A stretch of 56,350 bases of DNA from an uncultured Lactobacillus sp. (GTDB lineage: Bacteria > Bacillota > Bacilli > Lactobacillales > Lactobacillaceae), in contig CALFSK010000042.1 of assembly GCA_937916845.1 (NCBI GenBank), positions 1 to 56,350 of the forward strand, written 5' to 3'. Below, in pieces: positions 42,905-52,201 of the stretch. The notes beneath the pieces were generated by a model. That model was not told where the DNA came from, did not search any database, and was given only the letters and a program-made list of their open reading frames with translations. The translations under genes and the position numbers were made by a program. Each line of letters starts with the position of its first letter. Positions within the stretch are counted from its first letter, which is position 1.

Positions 42905-45559
42905 TTATGCGCGACGCATGTGGCGACGTTGGAAGAACTTAACAATTTCCACGATAACAACCATGGACAAGGAAGCCACGAAGACAATTCCCCATTGGTA
43001 AGCATCCAGGTTGGTTACGTGGAACAAGCCGTTCAAGCCTGGCACCATGATCGTCATTGCTAACATGGCAAACGCAATTAAAATTGCCCAGTTAAAGAAC
43101 TTGTTTCTAAAGAGTCCCACCGTAAACAAGGATTCGTGAATCGACTTCGAGTTAAACGCGTGGAATAACTGAATCAAGCCTAAAGTTGCAAAGGCCATCG
43201 TTAACGCGTCGGCGTGCGCCATGGAAGCACTGGCATGAACCGGGTAAGTTAAGGCTAGCCAGTAAACGAGTAACGTGATGCCACCTTCAAGTAAACCTTG
43301 GTAAATAATACTGCTGAAGACGCCACCCGAGAAGAAGTTAGAATTTCGACCCCGTGGTTGGTGCTTCATGATGTTCTTTTCAGTCGGTTCAACCCCCAGC
43401 GCAATGGCTGGTAAGGTGTCGGTAACTAAGTTAATCCATAAGATATGCACCGGCGCTAAAATTTGCCAACCAAGCATCGTCATCATGAACAGGGTTAAAA
43501 CTTCCCCTAAGTTAGCCGACAGCAAGTATTGAATGGCTTTTTGAATGTTGGCAAAGACCTTCCGACCTTCCTCGACGGCCACCACGATGGTCGCAAAGTT
43601 ATCGTCGGCTAAGACCATATCACTGGCCCCTTTAGAAACTTCGGTCCCGGTAATTCCCATCCCAATACCAATATCGGCCGCTTTCAACGCTGGTGCGTCG
43701 TTCACACCGTCACCGGTCATGGCAACGACTTTACCGCGTTTTTGCCATGCGTTCACGATTCGAACTTTATGTTCAGGCGCAACCCGGGCGTAAACGGAAT
43801 ATTGGCTAACTTGCTTATCAAACTGGGCGTCGGTTAAAGCATCTAATTCGGCACCGGTAATCACGGCATCGTCATCACCAGGTTCGATAATTCCTAACCG
43901 TGCCGCAATGGCTTCGGCCGTATCACGGTGGTCACCGGTAATCATCAACGGACGAATTCCCGCTGACTTCGCGTCCGTTACGGCTTGTTCAACTTCTGGA
44001 CGTTCCGGATCAATCATCCCGACCATCCCGGCAAAGACTAAGTCGTTTTCCATCGTATCAGAATTGACCGTTGCGGGAACTGCGTCGATAACCTTGTATG
44101 CAAACGCTAAAACCCGTAACGCCTGGGTCGCTAACTCATGGTTCGTCGCTAAAATTTGGTCACGAATTGGCTGGGTTAATGGACTAACGTCGCCGTCGGT
44201 TTCAACCTGGGTGACCCGTTTCAATAACTCGTCGGGCGCACCTTTAACGGCAACTAAGAACTGACCGTCTGATAACGGGTGAACCGTCGACATTAATTTT
44301 CGTTCGGAGTCAAACGGCACTTCGTTGACCCGGGGCTTATCAGTCAATAGTTGGTCAACCGGGTAGCCCTGATCTAAATTATATTGAATCAGCGCCGTTT
44401 CGGTAGGATCACCGGCTAACCCGTCCGCCATAATTTTCGTATCGTTACTTAAAATCATGACTTGGGCTAAGTGGCTATCAATTGGTAATTCCGTTGTCCG
44501 CGCGTCCACTAACTTTTGGTTTAAGACGAGTTTTTCAACGGTCATTTTATTTTGGGTTAAAGTCCCAGTCTTATCCGACGCAATAATGTCGGTACTCCCC
44601 AACGTTTCAACCGCGGGTAACTTCCGGACTAACGCGTGGCGCTTGGCCATCCGTTGCGTCCCTAACGCTAACGTGATCGTCACGATGGCTGGTAAGCCTT
44701 CTGGAATGGCAGCAACGGCTAAGGAAATCGCCGTGAGTAACATGTCGATCAAACTTTCAGAACCGCGCAACATCCCGATACCAAAGACGATGGCTGCGAT
44801 GACCAAAATCAAAATGGTCAACGACTTCCCTAATTGGGTCAAGTTCGCTTGTAATGGTGTCGTCGTTTCATCAGCGGCTTCGATCATCCCGGCGATCCGC
44901 CCAACTTCGGTCTGCATCCCGGTCGCAACGACGATTCCGTTCGCTCGGCCATAAGTTACGTTGCTATTCATGTAGGCCATGTTTAAGCGGTCACCAATGG
45001 GAAGGTCGCCGGCTTCAAGCGTAGCGGCGTTCTTTTCAACCGGCACGGATTCACCGGTCAAGGCGGATTCCTCAACTTTAAGTGACGCACTTTCAATCAG
45101 ACGTAAGTCGGCGGGCACAATGTCACCCGCTTCAAGCGTGACCACGTCACCGGGGACGAGTTCGTCACTCTTAACGGTCTGTAACTGACCATCACGCAAA
45201 ACGGTCGCATCCGGAGCCGCCATTTCCTTAAGGGCGTTGATGGCTTCTTCAGCTTTGGATTCCTGAAAGACACCGAACACGGCGTTCAAGATGACCACCA
45301 GTAAAATAATGACAGCATCGACGACTTCACCACTAAACGCAGCGACTAGGGCAGCGACTAACAACACGATGATCATGAAATCCTTGAACTGTGCCAAGAA
45401 CTTTTGCAACATCGAAGTCGTTTTCTGCTGGTTCAATGCGTTTTTGCCGTACTGTTCCAACCGCTGCTTGGCGTCGGCTTGTTGTAAACCGTGCTCATCC
45501 GTTTTGAGTTCGGCGTAAATGGCCGACAACGGCTGTTGGTACTTAGGTTGTTTACTCAT
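42905..45559 (-). CDS. P-type cation ATPase, probable Mn2+/Ca2+ exporter (YoaB/MgtA-like)
   Basis: An 884-residue P2A-type ATPase with ten membrane helices. Motifs are the phosphatase loop TGES, the M4 motif AAIPEGLPAIVTIT, the phosphorylation site SDKTGTLTQNK (Asp about 330), KGAPDELLKRV in the nucleotide domain, the hinge TGDGVNDAPALK, and M6 INLVTDTLPAIALG. Sequence alone suggests Ca2+ or Mn2+. The manganese riboswitch upstream favours Mn2+ export, as for YoaB of Lactococcus and MgtA of pneumococcus. The ATG at 45559 follows AGGAGGAGC. Confidence 0.9.
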   Translation of the reverse strand: MSKQPKYQQPLSAIYAELKTDEHGLQQADAKQRLEQYGKNALNQQKTTSMLQKFLAQFKDFMIIVLLVAALVAAFSGEVVDAVIILLVVILNAVFGVFQESKAEEAINALKEMAAPDATVLRDGQLQTVKSDELVPGDVVTLEAGDIVPADLRLIESASLKVEESALTGESVPVEKNAATLEAGDLPIGDRLNMAYMNSNVTYGRANGIVVATGMQTEVGRIAGMIEAADETTTPLQANLTQLGKSLTILILVIAAIVFGIGMLRGSESLIDMLLTAISLAVAAIPEGLPAIVTITLALGTQRMAKRHALVRKLPAVETLGSTDIIASDKTGTLTQNKMTVEKLVLNQKLVDARTTELPIDSHLAQVMILSNDTKIMADGLAGDPTETALIQYNLDQGYPVDQLLTDKPRVNEVPFDSERKLMSTVHPLSDGQFLVAVKGAPDELLKRVTQVETDGDVSPLTQPIRDQILATNHELATQALRVLAFAYKVIDAVPATVNSDTMENDLVFAGMVGMIDPERPEVEQAVTDAKSAGIRPLMITGDHRDTAEAIAARLGIIEPGDDDAVITGAELDALTDAQFDKQVSQYSVYARVAPEHKVRIVNAWQKRGKVVAMTGDGVNDAPALKAADIGIGMGITGTEVSKGASDMVLADDNFATIVVAVEEGRKVFANIQKAIQYLLSANLGEVLTLFMMTMLGWQILAPVHILWINLVTDTLPAIALGVEPTEKNIMKHQPRGRNSNFFSGGVFSSIIYQGLLEGGITLLVYWLALTYPVHASASMAHADALTMAFATLGLIQLFHAFNSKSIHESLFTVGLFRNKFFNWAILIAFAMLAMTIMVPGLNGLFHVTNLDAYQWGIVFVASLSMVVIVEIVKFFQRRHMRRA

Positions 45560-45584
45560 ATATAAGCTCCTCCTGGCATCTGAA

Positions 45585-45739
45585 TCTCATTTTCTAAATG
45601 GTCTGGATATAGAAAATGAGACCCATGTATGCACGCAAAATGTGTGAACATACATAAGTCTCACTATTTAAGACAATACCGGATTGGCTTCTTGTTGACG
45701 ATATTGCCGCGAATTTAACTCCGCTAGTTACTCCCTTAT
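45585..45739 (-). promoter_or_regulatory. yybP-ykoY manganese riboswitch with expression platform
   Basis: The aptamer (45739-45654) starts ATAAGGGAGTAAC and ends GAGACTTAT, which pair as P1; between them lies the conserved CGTCAACA internal segment. Downstream, TGAGACTTATGTATG can instead pair with CATACATGGGTCTCA, excluding the hairpin TCTCATTTTCTA with TAGAAAATGAGA (to 45585). These mutually exclusive folds are a plausible switch; no T tract follows, so control may be translational. Confidence 0.8.
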
Positions 45740-45740
45740 G

Positions 45741-45761
45741 ATTATACCGTTAGTATAACGG
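45741..45761 (-). promoter_or_regulatory. Promoter and inverted repeat before the Mn riboswitch
   Basis: TATAAT (45746-45741) would start transcription right at the aptamer. Abutting it is the perfect inverted repeat CCGTTA-TAC-TAACGG (45761-45747). The -35 box is poor. Confidence 0.6.
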
Positions 45762-45797
45762 ATTCATATTGAACTGTCTACTAATAATCTTTTGGGC

Positions 45798-46625
45798 TTA
45801 TTTCCAAAAGTCATCGTAAATGTTAATGGCCGCGTGCCGCTTATGCGCCGTTTTAAGGTACCACGCTTCGATCTTTTCGGCGGCGTCATCGGCAATTGCT
45901 TTGCCTTCCAAGTAGTCGTCGATGTCGTCATAGTGCACGCCAAGTGCGACTTCGTCCGGTAAAGCGGGCCGGTCTTCTTCTAGGTCCGCCGTTGGCACTT
46001 TCTCGTAAAGGTGCTTAGGGGCATCTAGAAAGGCTAACATTTGCTTGCCTTGGCGCTTGTTGAGCCGCCAAAGTGGCACGATATCGGCACCACCGTCACC
46101 ATACTTCGTGTAAAAACCGGTCACGGCTTCCGCCGCATGGTCGGTTCCCACAACGGCACCGTGCATTTCGCCCGCAATCCCGTACTGAACGATCATCCGT
46201 TGCCGGGCTTTGATATTACCTTTGTTAAAATCATGAATCGTTAAGTCGTTGGCTTCGAGCGCTTGTACCATGGCATCAGTTGGCGCCTTGATATCAACGC
46301 GGTCAGTCACATCGGCGTTCATAAACTGAATGGCTTCCATCGCATCCGACTCATCGGCCTGATTGCCGTATGGTAAACGAACTGCGATGAACTGATACTG
46401 AGCATCCCCAGTTTCAGTCCGCATTTCATCGATTGCCATTTGCGTTAATTTACCAGCTAAGGTGGAATCTTGCCCGCCCGAAATGCCCAATACGTACGTC
46501 TTTAAAAAGGTATTCTTCTTCAAATACGCTTTCAAAAAATCAACACTGCGCCGAATTTCTGTTTCGGGATCAATGCTTGGCGCAACGTGTAAAGCTTCAA
46601 TAATTTCTGTTTGTAATGGTCGCAT
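45798..46625 (-). CDS. nadE: NH3-dependent NAD+ synthetase
   Basis: The last step of NAD synthesis, amidating deaminated NAD with ammonia and ATP. The 275-residue protein lacks the glutaminase domain of the longer form. The PP-loop motif is [14 protein letters not shown] near residues 46-59, with [20 protein letters not shown] and KRQGKQM further on. The ATG at 46625 follows AGGAGGAT. It is 13 nt after pncB, making a NAD salvage operon. Confidence 0.95.
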   Translation of the reverse strand: MRPLQTEIIEALHVAPSIDPETEIRRSVDFLKAYLKKNTFLKTYVLGISGGQDSTLAGKLTQMAIDEMRTETGDAQYQFIAVRLPYGNQADESDAMEAIQFMNADVTDRVDIKAPTDAMVQALEANDLTIHDFNKGNIKARQRMIVQYGIAGEMHGAVVGTDHAAEAVTGFYTKYGDGGADIVPLWRLNKRQGKQMLAFLDAPKHLYEKVPTADLEEDRPALPDEVALGVHYDDIDDYLEGKAIADDAAEKIEAWYLKTAHKRHAAINIYDDFWK

Positions 46626-46638
46626 CGGCCAAATCCTC

Positions 46639-48105
46639 CTAATAATCGATTTTGTTCACCCAACTGCGAACAGAATTGATAATGTTCATTTTATGATCAT
46701 ACAATTTTTGTGATAGGTCAACGGGATAATCTTGTGGATTTAAGTCCCGTTTATACTCATCCCACAACGAATCAAGACTGTCATAAGCATACTGCTTAAT
46801 CGCGTCGAGGCTCGGTAAATCGTAGACCTGCTTCCCATGATCATAGATTGGGATTAATACCGGCCGCGCGTCAAAATCGCTGACCGTTTTATTAATATAA
46901 GTGTAGCTCGGGTGGAACATGTAGATGGCGTCTTCGTTGCGGGGGTCTTCATCGTACAAGGTAATGTAATCCCCTTCTGATTTACCGTCGGCCCGTTTCG
47001 TAATGCGCCAAATTTGTTTTTGCCCGGGGGTTGAAACCTTTTCGGCGTTGTTCGATAGTTTGATCGTATCGACCATCTTATGGTGATCATCTTCGATCGA
47101 TACCATTTTATAAACGGCGCCTAATGCGGGTTGGTCAAACGCCGTGATCAGTTTGGTCCCAATGCCCCAAACACTGATCTTGGCCCCTTGCATCTTTAAG
47201 TTTTGAATCGTTTTTTCATCTAAGTCGTTGGAAGCGTAAATCTTCGCATCGGGAAAACCAGCTTCATCCAATTGTTCACGAACCCGTTTGGACAAGTAAG
47301 CCATGTCACCACTGTCGATCCGGACCCCTTGGAAGTTGATCTTGTCGCCCATTTCCTTAGCAACTTTGATTGCACTAGGTACCCCACTGCGCAACGTATC
47401 GTAAGTATCTACTAAGAAGACGCAGTCGTGGTGCGTTTCCGCGTAAGCTTTAAACGCCAAGTAGTCATCCCGATAAGTCTGAACTAACGCATGAGCGTGG
47501 GTCCCACTAATCGGAATACCAAAAATCTTACCAGCGCGGACGTTACTCGTCGCATCAAAGCCACCGATATACGCTGCCCGGGTCCCCCAAATGGCGGCGT
47601 CAAATTCTTGCGCGCGCCGGGTCCCGAATTCCAGTAAGCCGTCTTCACCGACAACTGACTTGATACGGGCCGCCTTAGTGGCAATCAAGGTTTGGTAATT
47701 AATAATATTTAGTAACGCCGTTTCGATCAGCTGACAGGTTGCCAGTGGTCCTTCAACCTGCAGTAAAGGTTCATTGTTGAAGACCAAGTCCCCTTCACGG
47801 GCTGAACGAATCGTCGCATCAAACTCAAAGTTCTTTAAGTAATCCAAAAAGCCGTCAGAATAGTTACCAGTCTCGCGAAGGTAGGCAATATCTGTATCCG
47901 TAAAATGTAAATTATTGATATAATTAACTACCCGTTCCAGGCCAGCAAAAATCGCATACCCATTTTGGAAGGGCATCTTGCGAAAGAAGACTTCAAACAC
48001 CGCGTGCTTGTTGTGAATTCCCTCTTCCCAATAGGTCTGGATCATGTTGATCTGATAAGCATCCGTATGCAAGGTTAAACTATCATCCGGATAGATTTGC
48101 GTCAT
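46639..48105 (-). CDS. pncB: Nicotinate phosphoribosyltransferase
   Basis: Converts nicotinate and PRPP to nicotinate mononucleotide. The 488-residue protein is the longer Firmicutes type, with [20 protein letters not shown] at the N-terminus, [23 protein letters not shown] (phosphoribosyl contacts), [14 protein letters not shown] and [13 protein letters not shown]. The start at 48105 follows GGAG at 9 nt spacing; longer open frame upstream is rejected. An inverted repeat lies 24 bp upstream. Confidence 0.95.
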   Translation of the reverse strand: MTQIYPDDSLTLHTDAYQINMIQTYWEEGIHNKHAVFEVFFRKMPFQNGYAIFAGLERVVNYINNLHFTDTDIAYLRETGNYSDGFLDYLKNFEFDATIRSAREGDLVFNNEPLLQVEGPLATCQLIETALLNIINYQTLIATKAARIKSVVGEDGLLEFGTRRAQEFDAAIWGTRAAYIGGFDATSNVRAGKIFGIPISGTHAHALVQTYRDDYLAFKAYAETHHDCVFLVDTYDTLRSGVPSAIKVAKEMGDKINFQGVRIDSGDMAYLSKRVREQLDEAGFPDAKIYASNDLDEKTIQNLKMQGAKISVWGIGTKLITAFDQPALGAVYKMVSIEDDHHKMVDTIKLSNNAEKVSTPGQKQIWRITKRADGKSEGDYITLYDEDPRNEDAIYMFHPSYTYINKTVSDFDARPVLIPIYDHGKQVYDLPSLDAIKQYAYDSLDSLWDEYKRDLNPQDYPVDLSQKLYDHKMNIINSVRSWVNKIDY

Positions 48106-48128
48106 GAGTTTTTTCTCCATTTCGTCAT

Positions 48129-48144
48129 TGTAAAGATGTTTACA
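48129..48144. promoter_or_regulatory. Operator-like inverted repeat before pncB
   Basis: TGTAAA-GATG-TTTACA is a perfect inverted repeat just upstream of pncB-nadE. NAD salvage genes in Firmicutes are commonly repressed by the niacin regulator NiaR, so this is a candidate site; the exact motif for this organism could not be checked. Confidence 0.5.
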
Positions 48145-48261
48145 GTAAGATAAGCCTATTTTAGCATTTTTTATAATAGTAATGAATGTAAGCACCAGAA
48201 AAAGTTGCAGAAATCTATGATTTACCTATACTTTAATTATGATTAGAAAGTGAGGTCGCTT

Positions 48262-48996
48262 ATGTCAGCCCCTTTTGACACGGTTTCAATTTTGAACGTT
48301 CCGTTTATTAATACGACTAACACCGCCTTTGTCCACCAACTTCAACAGGATATTGACCATCACGCGAACCGTTTCGTTGTGACGGCCAACCCTGAAATTT
48401 TGATGTACGCGCGCGAACACCCGGATTATCAGCAGGTCTTGCGCCAGGCTGATTACATTGCCCCCGACGGCATTGGCGTCATTCAGGGCGCCCAAATTCT
48501 TGGTACGCCGCTCCCCGAGCGCATCACTGGTTACGATACGCTCCTAGAATTACTTAAATGGGGTGGTCAAACGCACCGGCGCATCTTTTTGCTAGGTGCT
48601 AAACCGGCCGTCCTAAAACAAGTCACAGCTACCGTCCAGCGCGATTATCCGGGCATTGAAATTGTCGGGGCGCGTGACGGCTACTTCGACGATGAGGCGG
48701 CGGTTGCAGCTCAGATTGTCGCGGCTAAACCCGAGATGGTGTTCGTTGCGACTGGATTTCCTAAGCAGGAGATTTTCATCGCCAAATATCGGCAACGCTA
48801 CGACGCCCTCTGGATGGGGGTCGGCGGTAGTTTTGACGTAATTGCCGGTGCCGTCAAGCGGGCCCCGCAATTCTGGCAAAAACATCATATTGAATGGCTC
48901 TACCGGTTGATCCAAGAACCGAGTCGTTTCAAACGCATGTTAGTTTTGCCCCGCTACTTGCGCTTAGTGAAAAAGATCGCCAAGCAAAAACATTAG
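48262..48996 (+). CDS. tagA: WecG/TagA/CpsF family glycosyltransferase
   Basis: A 244-residue GT26 enzyme that in Gram-positive wall teichoic acid synthesis adds N-acetylmannosamine to undecaprenyl-linked GlcNAc. Family segments are VVTANPEILMYARE, ADYIAPDGIGVIQGAQILG, LPERITGYDTL, and KRAPQFWQKHHIEWLYRLIQEPSRFKR at the C-terminus. The ATG at 48262 follows TGAGGTCG. It is divergent from pncB and transcribed alone. Confidence 0.92.
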   Translation: MSAPFDTVSILNVPFINTTNTAFVHQLQQDIDHHANRFVVTANPEILMYAREHPDYQQVLRQADYIAPDGIGVIQGAQILGTPLPERITGYDTLLELLKWGGQTHRRIFLLGAKPAVLKQVTATVQRDYPGIEIVGARDGYFDDEAAVAAQIVAAKPEMVFVATGFPKQEIFIAKYRQRYDALWMGVGGSFDVIAGAVKRAPQFWQKHHIEWLYRLIQEPSRFKRMLVLPRYLRLVKKIAKQKH

Positions 48997-49009
48997 TCCA
49001 TATTAACTA

Positions 49010-49047
49010 AAAAACGGCCCTGATTCTTTACAGAATCAAGGTCGTTT
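49010..49047. terminator. Bidirectional terminator between tagA and nagR
   Basis: AAAACGGCCCTGATTCT-TTAC-AGAATCAAGGTCGTTTT, with A and T runs on both sides, lies between the convergent ends of tagA and nagR. Confidence 0.88.
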
Positions 49048-49061
49048 TATCATTTCACTGT

Positions 49062-49763
49062 TTATTTTTCGAGGTAAAATTCAAACCGGTTACCCACGTA
49101 CTGAGTACGCACGTATTCGAACGGTTCCCCAGTCTGCAAATAAGAAATCTGGCGTAGCCGTAACAGTGCGTCACCGCGACGGACAGACAAGAACTCCGCA
49201 ATCCGTTCCGATGCTGACATGGCGGATACCGTCTGTTGGGCTTTACCGGGAACAAACCCAGCCTTTTCTTCCAACGTCCGGTATAACGAACTTGTGATTT
49301 CATCCTTTGTAAACTGTTTAACGAGTCGTTCGGGCACAGTTGCAACTTCAAAACAAATTGGCACGTCGTCCCCGTAGCGAATCCGTTCCATCCGTAAAAC
49401 TTGTTCGTTAGGCTTCAACGACAACTTTTCACTTTCGGATAATGAAGGACTCGTCACGTGGTACGAAATGGTTTTACTGGACGGCACCTTGCCTTGAGCC
49501 AGCATCAGATCAGTGAAGCTGGTGACACCAGACATCTTTTCTTGGACCTTTTGATTGGCCACAAACGTCCCGGCACCAACTCGCCGTTCTAAGATTCCTT
49601 CATCAACCAAGGTCTGAATCGCTTGGCGGAGTGTCATTCGACTGACGTCAAACTGACTCGCCAGCTCCCGTTCAGACGGAATTCGATCACCAACGGCCCA
49701 CCTTCCGGCTTCGATGGCTTGCTTAATTTGGTTGTGAATTTGAATATAGATTGGCGAACTCAT
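49062..49763 (-). CDS. nagR: GntR/HutC-family regulator NagR
   Basis: The 233-residue protein has an N-terminal winged helix (AIEAGRWAVGDRIPSERELA and MTLRQAIQTLVDEGILERR) and a C-terminal UTRA effector domain with FEVATVPERLVKQF. Next to nagA this is NagR/YvoA, which senses amino-sugar phosphates and represses nag genes. The second ATG (49763) is preferred because AAGGG abuts the first one. It is 23 nt after nagA in one operon. Confidence 0.92.
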   Translation of the reverse strand: MSSPIYIQIHNQIKQAIEAGRWAVGDRIPSERELASQFDVSRMTLRQAIQTLVDEGILERRVGAGTFVANQKVQEKMSGVTSFTDLMLAQGKVPSSKTISYHVTSPSLSESEKLSLKPNEQVLRMERIRYGDDVPICFEVATVPERLVKQFTKDEITSSLYRTLEEKAGFVPGKAQQTVSAMSASERIAEFLSVRRGDALLRLRQISYLQTGEPFEYVRTQYVGNRFEFYLEK

Positions 49764-49786
49764 GGTACTCATCCCTTACTTCTAAT

Positions 49787-50923
49787 TTATTTAGTTGCTT
49801 TTTTGCCGTAGCTATAAGTTGCGACTAAGTCTTGGTTTGCGTCTAAGACGTTGATATCAGCGTCTTTACCCGCTTCCAAGCTACCTTTTTTGGTCAAACC
49901 GAATTCACGTGCTTGGTTAACAGAAGACATCTTAACGGCTTCTGCAATCCCACAGCCAGTGAATCGTTGAACGTTCTTGAAGGCGTTAATATAAGTTAAC
50001 ACAGAACCCGCTAAGTTACCAGCTTCAAGCCGTGCTTGGCCGTCCTTAACGATCACTTTTTGACCGCCAAGTTCACTGACACCATCTGGTTCACCCTTCG
50101 CACGCATTGAGTCTGTAACTAACTCAATCCGATCGGCACCTTTTTGTTCGTAAGCCAATTTGATCATGTCAGGGACGATATGGAAACCGTCACAGATCAA
50201 TTCGCAGTACATGTTGTTTTCAAGCATGGCATGACCAGTGACACCTGGTTCGCGGTGCTTGAATTCACGTTGCGCATTGTATAAATGCGTCACGTGGGTT
50301 GCTTTACTTGCTAATAATTGTTCACGGGTCGCATTACTATGACCAACTGAAGGTACGATGCCATTTTCAAGACAGTACTTTTCAAAATCACGCGAACCAG
50401 GATCTTCTGGTGCGTAAGTAATTAACTTCACGCGACCACCAGATAACTTATTCCAGTTGTCTAGTAATTCCACGTTAGGATTTTTGATGTACTTTTCAGG
50501 TTGAGCACCCTTAAAGGTTGCTGAAATGAATGGGCCTTCCAAATGAACCCCTTGAATAACGGGGTTTTCTTGGGCCGCCTTGTTGATCCCTTCCATCGAA
50601 TGATTCAAGTTTTCGTTGGATTGGGTCATTGTCGTACAGAAGTATGATGTAATCCCTTCACGGGCCACCATATCGTTGACCATTTCGTTAATTTCAGCTG
50701 GATTTCCATCCATTGAATCAAAACTATAACCACCATGGCTATGAACATCAATAAAGCCCGGTACAATCGTCTTGCCACTGACAAATTCGATATCGTCATC
50801 GGGTTGGGCAACGTAGTCATCCATTGGGCCAACCGCTTCAATTTCCTTACCAAAACGAATGTAGCCGTCATCGATCTTTTCTAGACCGGTATAGATGATG
50901 GCATGTTTTAACACTTTACTCAT
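49787..50923 (-). CDS. nagA: N-acetylglucosamine-6-phosphate deacetylase
   Basis: Removes acetyl from GlcNAc-6-P for glycolysis or wall recycling. The 378-residue amidohydrolase has the metal site DVHSHGGYSFDSMDG, HLEGPFISATFKG, VGHSNATREQL, THLYNAQREFKHR and the catalytic Asp in VTDSMRAKGEPDG. The ATG at 50923 follows AGGAGGAATT. It is the first gene before nagR. Confidence 0.95.
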   Translation of the reverse strand: MSKVLKHAIIYTGLEKIDDGYIRFGKEIEAVGPMDDYVAQPDDDIEFVSGKTIVPGFIDVHSHGGYSFDSMDGNPAEINEMVNDMVAREGITSYFCTTMTQSNENLNHSMEGINKAAQENPVIQGVHLEGPFISATFKGAQPEKYIKNPNVELLDNWNKLSGGRVKLITYAPEDPGSRDFEKYCLENGIVPSVGHSNATREQLLASKATHVTHLYNAQREFKHREPGVTGHAMLENNMYCELICDGFHIVPDMIKLAYEQKGADRIELVTDSMRAKGEPDGVSELGGQKVIVKDGQARLEAGNLAGSVLTYINAFKNVQRFTGCGIAEAVKMSSVNQAREFGLTKKGSLEAGKDADINVLDANQDLVATYSYGKKATK

Positions 50924-50953
50924 GAACAATTCCTCCTTGGATTTACTGGTTTA

Positions 50954-50982
50954 ATTATAATCGGTATAGACCAAACATGCAA
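50954..50982 (-). promoter_or_regulatory. nagA promoter with NagR-type operator
   Basis: TTGCAT (50982-50977) and TATAAT (50959-50954) have a 17-bp spacer. Within the spacer the sequence TTGGTCTATACCGA (50974-50961) resembles the NagR/DasR site built on TGGTCTAGACCA, well placed for repression. Confidence 0.7.
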
Positions 50983-51003
50983 CCGCTAGTACCAAGTTAT
51001 TTC

Positions 51004-51795
51004 TTATTCGCCGAGTTCTTTGGCAATCGTTGCGTCGATTCCTTTGACGACAGACGTCATAAAGCCGGCTTCTTCCATGGCTAATAACCCCGCAACGGTC
51101 GTCCCACCTGGAGAAGAAACTTGATCGATCAGGTCAAACGGAATCTTATCCGATTTGAGTACCATTTCAGCACTCCCTAGGGTCGCTTGGGCCGCAATCT
51201 TAGTCGCGACGGCTTTGCTTAAGCCGTGTTTGACACCGGCACGCGCCATCGCATCAATAAAGAAGTAAACGTAAGCGGGCGAACTTCCAGCCAAGGCTGA
51301 AAAGGTACTGAAATCTTTTTCAGCAACTTCACTAGTAGCCCCAACAGCGTCGAATAATTGTTGTCCGGCGGCGTACTGGTCAGCAGTCAACGCTGCGTTT
51401 CCAATCAGAGCGGTCATCCCGGCGCCGATGGCTACGTTAACGTTGGGCATGATGCGCAACACGGGAACATCGGGGGCAACCGTTGCGTAGTCAGCAAGGC
51501 TGAGGCCAGAGACCATCGTGATGACCCATTTGCCAGCTGTCAGCGCTGGTTGAACCGCTTTTAAAGTGGCCAAGGCAATGTTAGGCTTAATTGCCAAAAC
51601 AACCACGTCAGCGGCCTTAACCACCGCTAAGTTGGAATCCATGGCGTTTAAACCGTTGGCCTTCGCGTAAGGTTCGTAACTAGTCGCATGCGCACTGTGC
51701 ACGTAAATGTCTGCTGGTGCGACGGCCTTCATTTTTAACCAACCATCAATAATGGCGCGCCCCATGTTGCCGGCGCCGATAAATCCAATCTTCAT
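51004..51795 (-). CDS. proC: Pyrroline-5-carboxylate reductase
   Basis: The last step of proline synthesis. The 263-residue protein has the nucleotide loop IGFIGAGNMGRAIIDGW at the N-terminus, VVLAIKPN, and the C-terminal signature DLIDQVSSPGGTTVAGLLAME. The ATG at 51795 follows GGGAG at 9 nt. It is transcribed toward nagA but is probably separate. Upstream are about 300 bases (51796-52095) in which I see only AT-rich non-coding sequence. Confidence 0.95.
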   Translation of the reverse strand: MKIGFIGAGNMGRAIIDGWLKMKAVAPADIYVHSAHATSYEPYAKANGLNAMDSNLAVVKAADVVVLAIKPNIALATLKAVQPALTAGKWVITMVSGLSLADYATVAPDVPVLRIMPNVNVAIGAGMTALIGNAALTADQYAAGQQLFDAVGATSEVAEKDFSTFSALAGSSPAYVYFFIDAMARAGVKHGLSKAVATKIAAQATLGSAEMVLKSDKIPFDLIDQVSSPGGTTVAGLLAMEEAGFMTSVVKGIDATIAKELGE

Positions 51796-52095
51796 AAGCA
51801 ATTGCTCCCTTAGAGTAAAATATAGGTTTTGTTACCTCTAATTTACACTATCCTAAGTGGCAACGCCAAACGTTCGATAAATTTATCTAACTCATAAAAA
51901 AATCAAAACGTTGCTTGCTAGCAAATGATTGGACTAGTGTCCCTAGTTAAAAACAATTAAATAATTTTTCTCATCATAAATCTAACTCTAAGCACAGGGA
52001 TTAATCCAATCATTATCAACTACAGCAACTTCTTCAAGGACCGGTTCCATATAACAAATATATTTATATCCATCTGACAAGTATCGTGACTAGCG

Positions 52096-52124
52096 TTGAC
52101 AATGACTACCCGCACGTATACCCT
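52096..52124 (+). promoter_or_regulatory. Probable pnuC promoter
   Basis: A perfect TTGACA (52096-52101) is followed after 15-17 bp by TATACC/TACCCT, a weak -10 box. It would start the transcript just before the pseudoknot. Confidence 0.45.
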
Positions 52125-52140
52125 ACATACTAATAACGAC

Positions 52141-52174
52141 CCGTTCCAACAGCGTTGCATCCGAACACGGCTGT
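52141..52174 (+). promoter_or_regulatory. H-type pseudoknot, probable NAD+-II (pnuC) riboswitch
   Basis: Two helices interleave in pseudoknot order: GTTC (52143-52146) with GAAC (52163-52166), and ACAGC (52149-52153) with GCTGT (52170-52174). The structure lies 12 nt upstream of the AAGGAG of pnuC. The NAD+-II class is a small H-type pseudoknot found upstream of pnuC in Lactobacillales; the match here is by topology and context. Confidence 0.6.
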
Positions 52175-52201
52175 CTAAAAACAAAAAAGGAGTTTTTTAT
52201 C

